Shown here: one piece after another, positions 4,916 to 13,088 of the stretch | Numbering within the stretch: position 1 is the first letter of the stretch | How the letters are laid out: the number at the start of each line of letters is the position of its first letter | Assembly: GCA_003165615.1 (NCBI GenBank) | Contig: PLWR01000333.1 | Location: 1-19,554 of the forward strand | DNA length: 19,554 nucleotides | Source of the DNA: Acidobacteriota bacterium | Lineage (GTDB): Bacteria > Acidobacteriota > Terriglobia > UBA7540 | Direction: 5' to 3' | Position numbers and translations under genes: made by a program | The notes under the pieces: model-generated | The model's input: the letters and a program-made list of their open reading frames with translations, nothing else | Told to the model about the DNA's origin: nothing | Databases searched by the model: none

Positions 4916-7048
4916 ATGAACAAATTTCAGAGGTTGTTCTTCGGAACCATGTCTTGTTGGTTGCTTGCCACGGTTTCAGCCAACTGCGCCCAAGCGGCGA
5001 CGGATATCGATTACCCGCGCGTGCCGCAAGCCTTGGTCCTGTCCGTAACGGGGAATCACTATCCCGGCATTGCGCGTGCGCTTTCGACTGTTGGATTCGA
5101 GGTGCGGGAAGTCTCCATCCAGGGTTACGGAGCATCCCAGGGCGGGCAATTTCCGCTGCTGATTATTCCCGAGAATGAAGGGCGGCAACTAAACCCTGCG
5201 CTTATTCAAACCATTCTCCACGACGTTGAAGGCGGGATGCCCCTGGTTCTGGATGGCCCCACGCCTTTGGCGGAAGCGTTGGGTGCGAAGGCCATCGCCA
5301 CTCGCAGCGAAATCACCCGGTATCGTTGGGACCACTATGCCCATGACCCCGTACTCCTGCCGGGCCGGCTGACTTACCCACGCTTCCAGGCAGACCCTGC
5401 GCTCCAGGTGTTGGCTTTCGATCCGAAGCACAACGCCCCGCTCATTGTCTCGGGCAGCGGCGGGCAATGGCGGTTTATTTACAGCGCAATCCCGCTTGAG
5501 CCGCAGAAAGGGATGGTTTTCCAATACTTGCCTTTCCTGGCGCAGGCGATTGAGGATCAGTTGCACGTCGCCCCCTCGCTGGCCGCGGATAATCTCTGCG
5601 TTTATGTTGACGCCGGAGGCGACCCGACGAGTGACCCGGCGGCGGTGGTGGCACAACTGAAGAACTGGTCCGTCCGCGAGGTTCATCTGGCGGCGTTCTA
5701 CGGTTCGAAAGCGTTTGAGGACTTCGTTCCGCGCTTTCTGGCCGCAGCTCATCAGGAAGGCATCGCTGTGTACGCATGGCTGGAATATCCCATGGTCAGC
5801 CGGGAGTTTTGGAACCAGCACCCGGAATGGCGCGAAGTGACGGGCAACGGTCATCCGGCCATCATGGATTGGCGATATCACATGGCGTTGGAGGATCCTG
5901 CCTGCTTCCAGGCGGTGGCTGAACTCACCCGGCGCCTGGTGCTGGACTACGATTGGGATGGTGTGGACTTTGCCGAATTATATTTTGAGGGTGATCCCGG
6001 GATTTTCAAGGATCCGGAAGACTACACGCCCATGCATCCCACGTTTCGGCAGATGTTCCAAAGGCGCTTCGGGGTGGACCCGCTCAAGATGTTTAATCCC
6101 GATGCCCCCGAGTACGGGCCGAAGAATCCCAAGTTGCGGAATGAGCTGCAAGATTATCGAGTTGAATTGATTACCCAGTTGACGCAAAAGTTCCTGGAAA
6201 CTTTGGCGAGTTGCCAGACGCAAAAACCCTACCTACAAACCACGCTTACAGTCATTGACACGCTGCGCGATCCCAGCGTGACGGAGCGCTTTGGCGTTGA
6301 TCCTGCCCGCCTCCTGGCGATGCAAAGGAGGTTCGGCTTCGGCGTTGAGATTGAAGATCCTTACACCGTGTGGAATTCCAGCCCTGACCGCTACCGGGCC
6401 ATCGGCGAACACTATCGGCCGCTTGTTCTGCCGGGGACGCCATTTTCCCTGGATGTCAACGTGGTGGACAGAGAAGCGCCGGGACGTCCGCTCAATACGC
6501 CCCGCGGGCTGGAGCTTTATGAGTTGCTCGCCAATGTTGCCCCCAACGTGGATTTGATCACGCTCTATGCTTACAGCACCTTTTCGCCTGATGACATGCG
6601 GCTGGTCCCCTTCGTTCTGGGCGCGCAACAGATGACCGGTGGAATAGCGGATGATGGAACGGTCCACGCCCAGCGCCAGATCTTCTGGCGGACCGACACG
6701 CGAGACAGAACCGTTTACCTCGACGGCCAGGAATGGCCATGCCGGTCAGATTCGCAAGTGCTGATTCCCGCCGGCGTGCACAAAGTTTTGACGCGTCCGC
6801 AGGCTGACGGCGCCGGGCAGAACGCGTTACGCATCGAGAATCTTAGCGGCACAATCCTTAGGGCAGAGCAGTCTGGCGGGCATGTAAAGCTGACCTATGA
6901 ATCTCGCGGGCGATGTTACGTCATGCTGAATCGAACTCCCGCCACAGTGCGGTGCGATGGCGCGCCAGGCGTCGGCAAAGTCTTGAGCAATGGTGGGCGT
7001 GTGTGTGTCGTGCTTCCGCAGGGGAAACATATTGTTGATTTGAATTAG
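4916..7048 (+). CDS. Secreted glycosidase-like TIM-barrel protein, function unknown
   Basis: A 710-residue exported protein. It has a basic-hydrophobic signal peptide with a likely cleavage after AQAA. Residues ~32-220 resemble a class I amidotransferase-like or trimerisation-like alpha/beta domain (ALVLSVTGNHYPGIARAL, FPLLIIPENEGRQL, MPLVLDGPTPLAEALG). A TIM-barrel-like region follows from ~226 (NLCVYVDAGGDP; VREVHLAAFYGS; GIAVYAWLEYP; DYDWDGVDFAELYFEGDPG) and a beta-rich C-terminal domain ends the protein. Glu354, Glu358, Glu478 and Glu480 lie at strand ends suited to glycosidase acids. The barrel recalls GHL10/DUF187-like proteins, but I cannot name a family. ATG 4916 is preferred because an upstream in-frame start at 4754 only adds translated repeat before the signal peptide. 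The location beside sugar genes supports a glycan role. Confidence 0.75.
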   Translation: MNKFQRLFFGTMSCWLLATVSANCAQAATDIDYPRVPQALVLSVTGNHYPGIARALSTVGFEVREVSIQGYGASQGGQFPLLIIPENEGRQLNPALIQTILHDVEGGMPLVLDGPTPLAEALGAKAIATRSEITRYRWDHYAHDPVLLPGRLTYPRFQADPALQVLAFDPKHNAPLIVSGSGGQWRFIYSAIPLEPQKGMVFQYLPFLAQAIEDQLHVAPSLAADNLCVYVDAGGDPTSDPAAVVAQLKNWSVREVHLAAFYGSKAFEDFVPRFLAAAHQEGIAVYAWLEYPMVSREFWNQHPEWREVTGNGHPAIMDWRYHMALEDPACFQAVAELTRRLVLDYDWDGVDFAELYFEGDPGIFKDPEDYTPMHPTFRQMFQRRFGVDPLKMFNPDAPEYGPKNPKLRNELQDYRVELITQLTQKFLETLASCQTQKPYLQTTLTVIDTLRDPSVTERFGVDPARLLAMQRRFGFGVEIEDPYTVWNSSPDRYRAIGEHYRPLVLPGTPFSLDVNVVDREAPGRPLNTPRGLELYELLANVAPNVDLITLYAYSTFSPDDMRLVPFVLGAQQMTGGIADDGTVHAQRQIFWRTDTRDRTVYLDGQEWPCRSDSQVLIPAGVHKVLTRPQADGAGQNALRIENLSGTILRAEQSGGHVKLTYESRGRCYVMLNRTPATVRCDGAPGVGKVLSNGGRVCVVLPQGKHIVDLN

Positions 7049-7053
7049 CAACC

Positions 7054-7080
7054 GTAGCGCGATCTGTTCGGAAGGTCCGC
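7054..7080 (+). repeat. GTAGCGC-headed repeat, copy 1
   Basis: GTAGCGC followed by GATCTGTTCGGAAGGTCCGC. It fills most of the 40-base gap between the stops of two convergent genes. It matches the copies at 10972 and 18250-18336 with few changes. Confidence 0.75.
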
Positions 7081-7088
7081 CAGGGGTT

Positions 7089-8474
7089 CTACGCCTCGCT
7101 GGATTTCGTCGACCCTCGATGCAGCCACCACCCGGCGATCTCCTCCAGGCTCCGCTGTTTGGTTTCGGGAACCATCACCCAGCCAAAAATGAATGTGAGC
7201 CCGCACACACCGGCGAATATCCAGAACGCCGGGCCCGCCGAGCCGAAGGATTTTTCGAAATAGCTCATCAGGGGACCCAGGAACTGATTGGAGAGGTATG
7301 TTGAAACCCATACTGCCAGGGTTCCCACGGATTGGCCCTTGGCGCGGAGCCTGGTGGGAAATATTTCCGAGAGGATCAGCCACGCCAGGGGCGCCATGCT
7401 GGTCTGGTAGAACATATTGAACACGAATACGGTTACAACCGTATACGTCCCTGGCAGCCCCCAATAGAGGCAGAGCCCCAGGAGCACCTGGGTTACGGCC
7501 ATGCCGGCGGAGCCCACCAAAAGCAGCGGCCTTCTGCCGACCACATCGACTAAGACGAGAGCTACAGTGGTAAAGACCAGCGACGAAACGTTGAGCAGGA
7601 ATGTTTTGCCGATGGCCCCGCTTGCCCCCAGCGAGCCCGCCTTCTGAAAGATCAGCGGAGCGTAGAAATTAACCGCTGTGCCACCCGTCCAACCCTGAAG
7701 CAGGCATAGTCCTGTGCCCACGATCAAGGCGATGCGAATGCCCGGCAGAAACAACTCACGCAGGGTGCCGGTCTCCTCTTCGATGGTGTCGCGAATCGCC
7801 GCAATTTCCTTCTGCGCAATGGCCGGGCCCTCAATTCTTGACATGATCTTAATGGCTTCATCGTACCGTCCCTTCTGGGCCAGCCAGCGCGGACTTTGCG
7901 GAATGAAAATCAGGCCGAGCATGAGGGCCACGGTGGGGATGGCGGCACAGGCGAACATCAGCCGCCAGTTGCCGCTGAAGGATAAAAAGTAACTCACTCC
8001 GTACGACGACATGGCGCCAATAACGATGGCGAACTGATTCATGCCCACCAGGCGGCCGCGAATGGCGGCGGGGGAGATTTCCGCGATGTACATGGGGGAG
8101 ACCACGGAAGCGAGTCCGATGGCAACCCCGGCCATGATGCGGAAGGCGTTGAACTGGGTCATGTTGCGCGGAAGAGCTGTGCCCACCGCGGCGATACCAA
8201 ACAACAACGCCGCCAGGAAAAGGGTCTGCTTTCGCCCCCAGCGGTCACTGATGGGTCCGGCGACGAGAGGCGCGAAAATGCAGCCGATCTGCGCGCTGCC
8301 TATCGCGAATCCCACCTCCACGGGGGTAAGGCTGAACTGTTTCTGAAGAAAAATGATGGCGCCGGAAACCACTGCCAGATCGTAGCCAAACAGAAATCCC
8401 CCCGTGGCAGCAACCAGCGACACCAGAAGGACAAACGTCCTGTCGCCATGGTCGCTGGAACCGATATCCGCCAT
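7089..8474 (-). CDS. Sugar porter family MFS transporter
   Basis: A 461-residue, 12-helix inner-membrane transporter of the sugar porter family (XylE/GalP/AraE type), expected to import a monosaccharide by H+ symport. The family signatures occur in order: GGFLFGYDLAVVSGA in helix 1, GPISDRWGRK between helices 2 and 3, PMYIAEISPAAIRGRLV after helix 4, PQSPRWLAQKGR after helix 6, VDVVGRRPLLL between helices 8 and 9, and VPETKQRSLEEI after helix 12. Length is typical. The start is ATG 8474-8472 with a GGAGGG-type site at 8486-8481 (minus). It is divergent from the dehydrogenase gene at 8763 across 288 bases, so the two may share regulation. The substrate cannot be read from the sequence; mannose or another hexose or pentose fits the neighbours. 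Confidence 0.93.
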   Translation of the reverse strand: MADIGSSDHGDRTFVLLVSLVAATGGFLFGYDLAVVSGAIIFLQKQFSLTPVEVGFAIGSAQIGCIFAPLVAGPISDRWGRKQTLFLAALLFGIAAVGTALPRNMTQFNAFRIMAGVAIGLASVVSPMYIAEISPAAIRGRLVGMNQFAIVIGAMSSYGVSYFLSFSGNWRLMFACAAIPTVALMLGLIFIPQSPRWLAQKGRYDEAIKIMSRIEGPAIAQKEIAAIRDTIEEETGTLRELFLPGIRIALIVGTGLCLLQGWTGGTAVNFYAPLIFQKAGSLGASGAIGKTFLLNVSSLVFTTVALVLVDVVGRRPLLLVGSAGMAVTQVLLGLCLYWGLPGTYTVVTVFVFNMFYQTSMAPLAWLILSEIFPTRLRAKGQSVGTLAVWVSTYLSNQFLGPLMSYFEKSFGSAGPAFWIFAGVCGLTFIFGWVMVPETKQRSLEEIAGWWLHRGSTKSSEA

Positions 8475-8748
8475 TGTGAGCCCTCCGGTAGTTCAGAGAT
8501 GTTGCCCAATGGTTGTTGTGATGTTGAATGAAGGTCCGACGCACGTAACTCATGAATGCGATGCGTTGGAATCCGGCGCTAATCTTGCCAGAACGCTATG
8601 CAGTTAAGCAACATTATGTTTTAAGGCGATGCGAGGATCGTCCTCATGGTAGGACTGCTTATGACGCACTGGACGCGCGCCCGCGGTTTGTGCCAAACTT
8701 TCCGCGAATCCAAGTGCTTTGCACCAGGGCGTCAAAATTGAGGTTTGC

Positions 8749-8754
8749 CAGGAG
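8749..8754 (+). promoter_or_regulatory. Ribosome-binding site deciding the dehydrogenase start
   Basis: CAGGAG eight bases before ATG 8763. An in-frame TTG at 8745 lies upstream of this site and would absorb it into the coding region, so ATG 8763 is preferred. Confidence 0.7.
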
Positions 8755-8762
8755 CAGCGAAG

Positions 8763-9824
8763 ATGGAGACATTTCGAGTAGGGCTCACACGTGATTTTCT
8801 GAATTCTTCCGGCCAAATTGCCATGGGGGATATCGGGCTTGATGCGCTGAAGAACACACCCGGCGTTTCCGTGGAATTTTTTCCGGAAAACCTGCCGGAG
8901 GTTTCTGCCGAACAGGCACGCCGCTATGATGCCATCATCTCCGGTGGTCCGCGCTACACCCCCCGCACCTTTGAGGGCTCCAGCCTGCCATTAAGCGTCG
9001 TGGCTCGAATGGGTGTTGGTTACGATATGGTGGACGTTGCGGCGTTGACCGAGCATGACGTCATCCTGACCATCACTCCGGACGGCGTGCGGCGGCCTAT
9101 GGCGGGCGCCATCGTAACGCTCCTGCTGGCCCTTGCCCACGAGCTCCTGCCCAAGGATCGGCAGGTCCGCGAAAGAAAATGGAAGGAAAGGACCAACATC
9201 AAGACTACCGGCTTGACGGGAAGAGTCTTCGGCTCCGTGGGGTTGGGCAATATCGGGCTTGAGGTCCTGCGCATGATCAAGCCCTTCGAGATGGTTCATT
9301 TGGGCACCGACCCTTTTATGAAACCGGAAGCTGCTGCCGGCCTGGGAGTTGAGATTGTGGACCTGGAAACGCTGCTGCACCGCAGCGATTTTGTGAGCCT
9401 CCATTGCCCGCTCACGCCGGAAACGCGCGGGCTGATTGGTGAACGGGAGCTTTCCTGGCTGAAGCCCACCGCCTACTTCATCAATGCTTCGCGCGGGCCG
9501 ATTGTGGACCAGGGGGCGCTTTACCGCGTGCTCAAGGATCACAAGATTCGCGGCGCGGCACTGGATGTGTTTGAGAAGGAGCCCATCGCGGATGATGACC
9601 CCCTGCTGGGGCTGGATAATGTGATCCTGACTCCCCACACGTTGTGTTGGACAGATCAATGCTTCCTGGGGATGGGGCAGTCGGCAATCGCCTCCGCGCT
9701 GGCGGTTCTGAGGGGCGAGATGCCACCCTATGTCGTGAATCGCGAGGTTCTGGAAAAAGCCGGGATGCGCGCCAAGCTTGACGCTAACCGGGCCCGATGG
9801 GCGAGTATTGCGAAGGGGGAATGA
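8763..9824 (+). CDS. D-isomer-specific 2-hydroxyacid dehydrogenase (phosphoglycerate dehydrogenase-like)
   Basis: A 353-residue NAD-dependent dehydrogenase that would interconvert a D-2-hydroxyacid and its 2-keto acid. The nucleotide-binding motif is GLGNIG (160-165). The catalytic triad is complete: Arg244 in NASRGPIVD, Glu273 in DVFEKEP and His292 in LTPHTLCWT. SLHCPLTPETRGLIG is also typical. It lacks the C-terminal ACT domain of regulated SerA, and its position among sugar genes argues for a catabolic substrate rather than serine synthesis. It is the first gene of the plus-strand series and overlaps the next gene by ATGA. The 288-base divergent region upstream has a small GAGGATCGTCCTC palindrome (8633-8645) but no clear promoter. 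Confidence 0.92.
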   Translation: METFRVGLTRDFLNSSGQIAMGDIGLDALKNTPGVSVEFFPENLPEVSAEQARRYDAIISGGPRYTPRTFEGSSLPLSVVARMGVGYDMVDVAALTEHDVILTITPDGVRRPMAGAIVTLLLALAHELLPKDRQVRERKWKERTNIKTTGLTGRVFGSVGLGNIGLEVLRMIKPFEMVHLGTDPFMKPEAAAGLGVEIVDLETLLHRSDFVSLHCPLTPETRGLIGERELSWLKPTAYFINASRGPIVDQGALYRVLKDHKIRGAALDVFEKEPIADDDPLLGLDNVILTPHTLCWTDQCFLGMGQSAIASALAVLRGEMPPYVVNREVLEKAGMRAKLDANRARWASIAKGE

Positions 9825-10894
9825 TGAGTCAACCGGTCAGAATTGCTGTTGCTGGCCTGGGCCGAATGGGGGGCATCCATGCCCTGCATGTTTGTGAATT
9901 GGCCCGGGAAACCAAGGATTGCACCCTCACCGCGCTTTGTGATGCCGATCCGGAGCGGGCCAGGCGGCTCGCCGCCGAAATGGGTTGCGATGTTCCCATT
10001 TTTCGCTCCGTCGAAGAACTTGGCGATGCGCGGGTTGCGGACGCAACGGTGATTGTGACCCCGACCGACCACCACCGCGAGCACGCCGCCGCGCTGATTG
10101 CACGGGGGCAACGAGTCTTCCTGGAGAAGCCACTTACGGACTCGCTTGAATCGGATCTCGAATTCGCCGCCCAGCTTGACTCCACCCATCCCCACGCTCT
10201 CATGCTGGCATTCCAACGCCGGTTCGACCCGCCTCTCCTATACGCGCGGGAGCTGGTGAACCGCGGCGCCATCGGGCGGATCTTCAAGATTTATTCGGCC
10301 ATGGAAGATTCTTTCCCCGCGCCCAATGGCTTCCAGAGCCCGGGCATCCTTCCTGACATGTCCATACACAACGTGGATGAGATCCTGTGGCTCACGGGGA
10401 AAATGCCCCATGCCGCGCTGATGATCGGCTCGCGTATTTACAGCCATCGCCTGACCACCTGCGTTGAGGATTTCGACGACGCTCAACTCTACCTCTGGTT
10501 CGAGGAGGAGTTGATGGCGGAGTTACAGGTGGGGCGCAACCACGTGGCTGGCTACCGGACGGAAACGATCATCTATGGCGAGGAGGGAGAGATTCAGGTC
10601 GGGTGCTTTCAGCAGAACCCGCTCGAGGTCGTGGTGAAGGCCTTCGGGCGGCGCGGCCGGACCGAACCCATCGCGCAGCGGAGTTTTGCCATGCGCGCGT
10701 ACGGTCCATCGGTGCCCGAATTCGCCGGGCGCTTCGGCTCGGCGTACAAAGCCGAAGTGGCAGCGTTCGTCGAGTGTTGCCAGTCCAACCACCCGTTCCC
10801 GATTTCGCATTGGGACGGAGTGCGGGCGCAGCATGTGATCCGGGCCGGTATGCGGTCTGTAGTGAAACCGGAACCGGTAACACCCGTGCGGTGA
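9821..10894 (+). CDS. Gfo/Idh/MocA family oxidoreductase
   Basis: A 357-residue NAD(P)-dependent dehydrogenase of the glucose-fructose oxidoreductase / inositol 2-dehydrogenase family, acting on sugars, polyols or their derivatives. The N-terminal Rossmann fold has GLGRMG (12-17). The family motif EKPLT carries the conserved lysine (Lys103). The catalytic Asp and His are in PDMSIHNVDEIL (Asp179, His183), as in inositol dehydrogenases, so the enzyme should be active. ATG 9821 overlaps the TGA of the preceding dehydrogenase (ATGA), with AGGGGGA just upstream; ATG 9824 is an alternative one codon later. The overlap implies co-translation, so the two dehydrogenases probably serve one pathway. The substrate is unknown. 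Confidence 0.92.
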   Translation: MMSQPVRIAVAGLGRMGGIHALHVCELARETKDCTLTALCDADPERARRLAAEMGCDVPIFRSVEELGDARVADATVIVTPTDHHREHAAALIARGQRVFLEKPLTDSLESDLEFAAQLDSTHPHALMLAFQRRFDPPLLYARELVNRGAIGRIFKIYSAMEDSFPAPNGFQSPGILPDMSIHNVDEILWLTGKMPHAALMIGSRIYSHRLTTCVEDFDDAQLYLWFEEELMAELQVGRNHVAGYRTETIIYGEEGEIQVGCFQQNPLEVVVKAFGRRGRTEPIAQRSFAMRAYGPSVPEFAGRFGSAYKAEVAAFVECCQSNHPFPISHWDGVRAQHVIRAGMRSVVKPEPVTPVR

Positions 10895-10900
10895 ACCTCA

Positions 10901-10962
10901 TTTCTGGCCCTCTCCCTTGGGGAGAGGGGGGACCGCAAGGCGGGGGGTGAGGGGTCTCTTCA
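10901..10962. repeat. CCCTCTCCC/GGGAGAGGG palindromic repeat
   Basis: Perfect 9-base arms (10908-10916 and 10920-10928) around TTG, then ACCGCAAGG and GGGTGAGGGG. This wording is familiar from dispersed repeats in many GC-rich genomes. It starts six bases after the oxidoreductase stop and could end its transcript, but it lacks a T-run. Confidence 0.65.
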
Positions 10963-11336
10963 AGCAGGGGGAGCGCCGACCTGTTCTGAAGGTCCGCACA
11001 CCACGCCCTCTAGGCATGGCTTTTCCGCCGCGCTATCCATCGGCCCGCGACCCCGCGTCAGTTCGGTGGTTAGGCTGTCAGGCCATGTTCTGCGCCGGGC
11101 CGCCCGCCTAGCCCCGCGCGACTGGGCAAGTGAAGCCGCCAGGCACAGCGCGAGGCGCAGTTTTCCATAAATCCCGAGCTTCCTTTTCATCCGGCGGCTC
11201 GCCAACCCCCCGCCAGCCCGCGCAGCGGGCGTAAGGTCGTAGCCCATAGCGCCAGGATGGTTTCTGCGGGCAACTGCAAGCCCGGCGGCTGACGGGCTGA
11301 CACTTTCTTTGCGGCCACGCATATCTTAGTCGGCAT
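10961..11336. other. Stem-loop-rich region without a clear gene
   Basis: No convincing gene lies between the oxidoreductase and the aldolase. A minus-strand frame (11322-10960, 120 residues, or from ATG 11190) is open but very Arg/Ala-rich, has no ribosome-binding site and no domain I recognise. The stretch holds short hairpins such as GCCCGC/GCGGGC (11216-11230) and AGCCCG/CGGGCT (11279-11298), and one GTAGCGC-type repeat copy at its left end. It could be a structured RNA, a larger dispersed repeat or a decayed gene. It does not show RNase P RNA, tmRNA or SRP RNA cores. Confidence 0.4.
10972..10997 (+). repeat. GTAGCGC-headed repeat, copy 2
   Basis: AGCGCCGAC followed by CTGTTCTGAAGGTCCGC; one extra base in the head compared with the other copies. 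It lies downstream of the CCCTCTCCC palindrome. Confidence 0.6.
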
Positions 11337-11358
11337 GCGCTGACCTCAGGGTCAGCGC
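11337..11358. other. Strong hairpin upstream of the aldolase gene
   Basis: GCGCTGACC (11337-11345) and GGTCAGCGC (11350-11358) are perfect 9-base arms around TCAG, 115 bases before the aldolase ATG. It may be an operator-like palindrome or a leader hairpin. No T-run follows, so a classical terminator is unlikely. Confidence 0.4.
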
Positions 11359-11473
11359 GGCAGGCACCAATTTCTCTTGCGTACTACACTGGGTGTCGAG
11401 GATTTGGATTACAATGTGGCGCACCTTGGAGACGAGCAAGCGGCAAGAAAAAGGCCGGGAAAGGGAATCATAG

Positions 11474-12355
11474 ATGCCTCTTATTTCGATGAAGGAAATG
11501 CTGGAGAACGCACGCCTGGGCGGATACGCCGCGTGCTATTGCGAATCATGGAATTTGGAATCGTTGCAGGCGGTGGTGGAAGCCGCAGAAGCGGAGAAAT
11601 CGCCGATCATCGCGGGGTTCAACGGCGGCTTTCTGCTGCGGTCAGGGCAAAAGACGTTGGAGCAACTGGGTTACTACGCCTCTCTGCGTGCAGCCCTGAG
11701 CCGGGCCAAGATTCCTGTGACGTTTCTCTTGAATGAGTCGGACAGCCTCGAGCAAATCGAGCAGGCCATCGATTTGGGCTTCGATGCCGTCATGCCGGAG
11801 AACGAAGATCTGCCGAAGGACGATTACATGCGCCTGGTCAAACAAGTTGTGGAGAAGGCGCACGCCAAAGGAGTCTCAGTTGAGGCACAGGTTGGGCACC
11901 TGGCGGATGCGTCGGGAGGAACCGAGGCCGAGCCCACAGATCCGGAGGCAGCGCGAGCCTTTGTGAGCGCGACGCAGATTGACGCTCTCGGCGTCGCCGT
12001 GGGGAATGTCCATATTCTCACCTCGGGAAAGAAGAGCCTTGACCTCAGCGCACTGGCAAAAATCCGAACCGCGGTGGAGATTCCCCTGGTGCTGCACGGA
12101 GGCACGGGAATCCCCCTTGAACTCGCCCCGCGGTGCATTCAGCTCGGCGTGGCCAAAGTGAACTTCGGAACCGGGCTCAAACAAGCCTACCTTGCCGCGA
12201 CCCGAGATAACCTGGCCCACTATAAAGAGCCGATGAGCCCGCACCCATTCCTGGGAATGGGCGGCGAACACGATATCCTCATTGCCGGGCGGGAAGCGGT
12301 GAAGACGGAGGTGATGAAGTTGCTGCGGGCGTATGGCTCGGCGGGTAAGGCGTGA
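11474..12355 (+). CDS. Class II aldolase homologue with altered metal/acid residues
   Basis: A 293-residue protein of the class II fructose-/tagatose-bisphosphate aldolase (FbaA/GatY/IolJ) family, a TIM barrel of normal length. It keeps the opening helix (ESWNLESLQAVVEAAEAEKSP), the zinc-binding His of VGNVHI (His180), the zinc-binding His of LVLHGGTGIP (His208) and the phosphate-loop-like KVNFGTGLKQAY. The normal LHLDHG segment, holding the catalytic Asp and a zinc His, reads FLLNES here, so Asp becomes Asn87 and His becomes Glu88. Glu could still bind a metal, but classical fructose-bisphosphate cleavage is doubtful; a different aldol or retro-aldol substrate or an inactive protein are options. 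AAGGGA at 11461-11466 supports this start. Its location with sugar dehydrogenases and an isomerase suggests catabolism of a ketose. Confidence 0.85.
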   Translation: MPLISMKEMLENARLGGYAACYCESWNLESLQAVVEAAEAEKSPIIAGFNGGFLLRSGQKTLEQLGYYASLRAALSRAKIPVTFLLNESDSLEQIEQAIDLGFDAVMPENEDLPKDDYMRLVKQVVEKAHAKGVSVEAQVGHLADASGGTEAEPTDPEAARAFVSATQIDALGVAVGNVHILTSGKKSLDLSALAKIRTAVEIPLVLHGGTGIPLELAPRCIQLGVAKVNFGTGLKQAYLAATRDNLAHYKEPMSPHPFLGMGGEHDILIAGREAVKTEVMKLLRAYGSAGKA

Positions 12356-12470
12356 AGCGCCGTAGACCTTCAATGACGGACGACCGTTCATCGAACCAAT
12401 TCGGATGGGGGGCAAGGCTGAGGTAGAATCTTGGCCGGGTCCAATGCCGTTCAATGCGAAATCGCTTGAG

Positions 12471-12476
12471 AAGGAG
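12471..12476 (+). promoter_or_regulatory. Ribosome-binding site deciding a GTG start
   Basis: AAGGAG six bases before GTG 12483. Upstream in-frame ATGs at 12405 and 12444 would add a non-family leader and place this strong site inside the coding region. Confidence 0.75.
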
Positions 12477-12482
12477 AAAAGT

Positions 12483-13031
12483 GTGATCACTCAACAACAT
12501 TACCAAAAGACGGTTGAGAAGACCGTCGAGCTGCTGGAGAAAGCTGGGATCGTCATTACGCCTGAGGAGAAGGGGCGAATTGAGGTGGCGGATTTTGGGC
12601 TGAACGAGCTGGAGAAGACGGGGCTTGAAATCATCACTTACGTGAACACGGAGCGGGTGTGCGCGAAGGAAATCATGATGTTTCCTCATCAGACCTGCCC
12701 CGAGCATCTGCATCCGCCGGTGAGCGGCCAATTGGGTAAGGAAGAAACCTTCCGTTGCCGCTGGGGCACTGTTTACCTTTATATTCCCGGGCCCGCCGCC
12801 GCGTCGCCCGCCTGCCAGCCGCCCGCAGGTTCGGAGGCTTATTACAAGGTGCAGCACGAAGTTGTTTTGCGCCCGGGGGATCAGTACACCCTCATGCCCG
12901 GCACCTGGCATTGGTTTCAAGCCGGACCCGAGGGAGCGGTGGTCTCCGAGTTCTCCACCCGCAGCACCGATGAGGCCGACGTCTTCAGCGATCCGCGCAT
13001 CGCTCGGGCTCCGGAAGTTGCCGCGGAGTAA
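12483..13031 (+). CDS. D-lyxose / D-mannose isomerase (cupin)
   Basis: A 182-residue cupin of the D-lyxose ketol-isomerase family, which interconverts D-lyxose with D-xylulose and usually D-mannose with D-fructose. Visible family stretches are VADFGLNELEKTGLEIITY near the front, MMFPHQTCPEHLHPP, GKEETFRCRWGTVYLYI and LMPGTWHWFQAG. Metal ligands by family logic are His75, His77, a Glu at 87/88 and His143. Length is close to the short bacterial members. The GTG start with AAGGAG is preferred. The gene lies between the aldolase homologue and an alpha-mannosidase, so conversion of released mannose to fructose is the obvious role. The ligand assignment is inferred from family alignment by eye. Confidence 0.88.
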   Translation: MITQQHYQKTVEKTVELLEKAGIVITPEEKGRIEVADFGLNELEKTGLEIITYVNTERVCAKEIMMFPHQTCPEHLHPPVSGQLGKEETFRCRWGTVYLYIPGPAAASPACQPPAGSEAYYKVQHEVVLRPGDQYTLMPGTWHWFQAGPEGAVVSEFSTRSTDEADVFSDPRIARAPEVAAE

Positions 13032-13088
13032 ATTCCGGCATAGCCCTTTCGGTGGAAACCCCTGCGGCTTCGCGAGGCACATACTGCT

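Noticed and set aside
10960..11322. Minus-strand 120-residue ORF as a gene
   Set aside because: No ribosome-binding site, Arg/Ala-rich composition, no recognised domain; kept only as an uncertain region.
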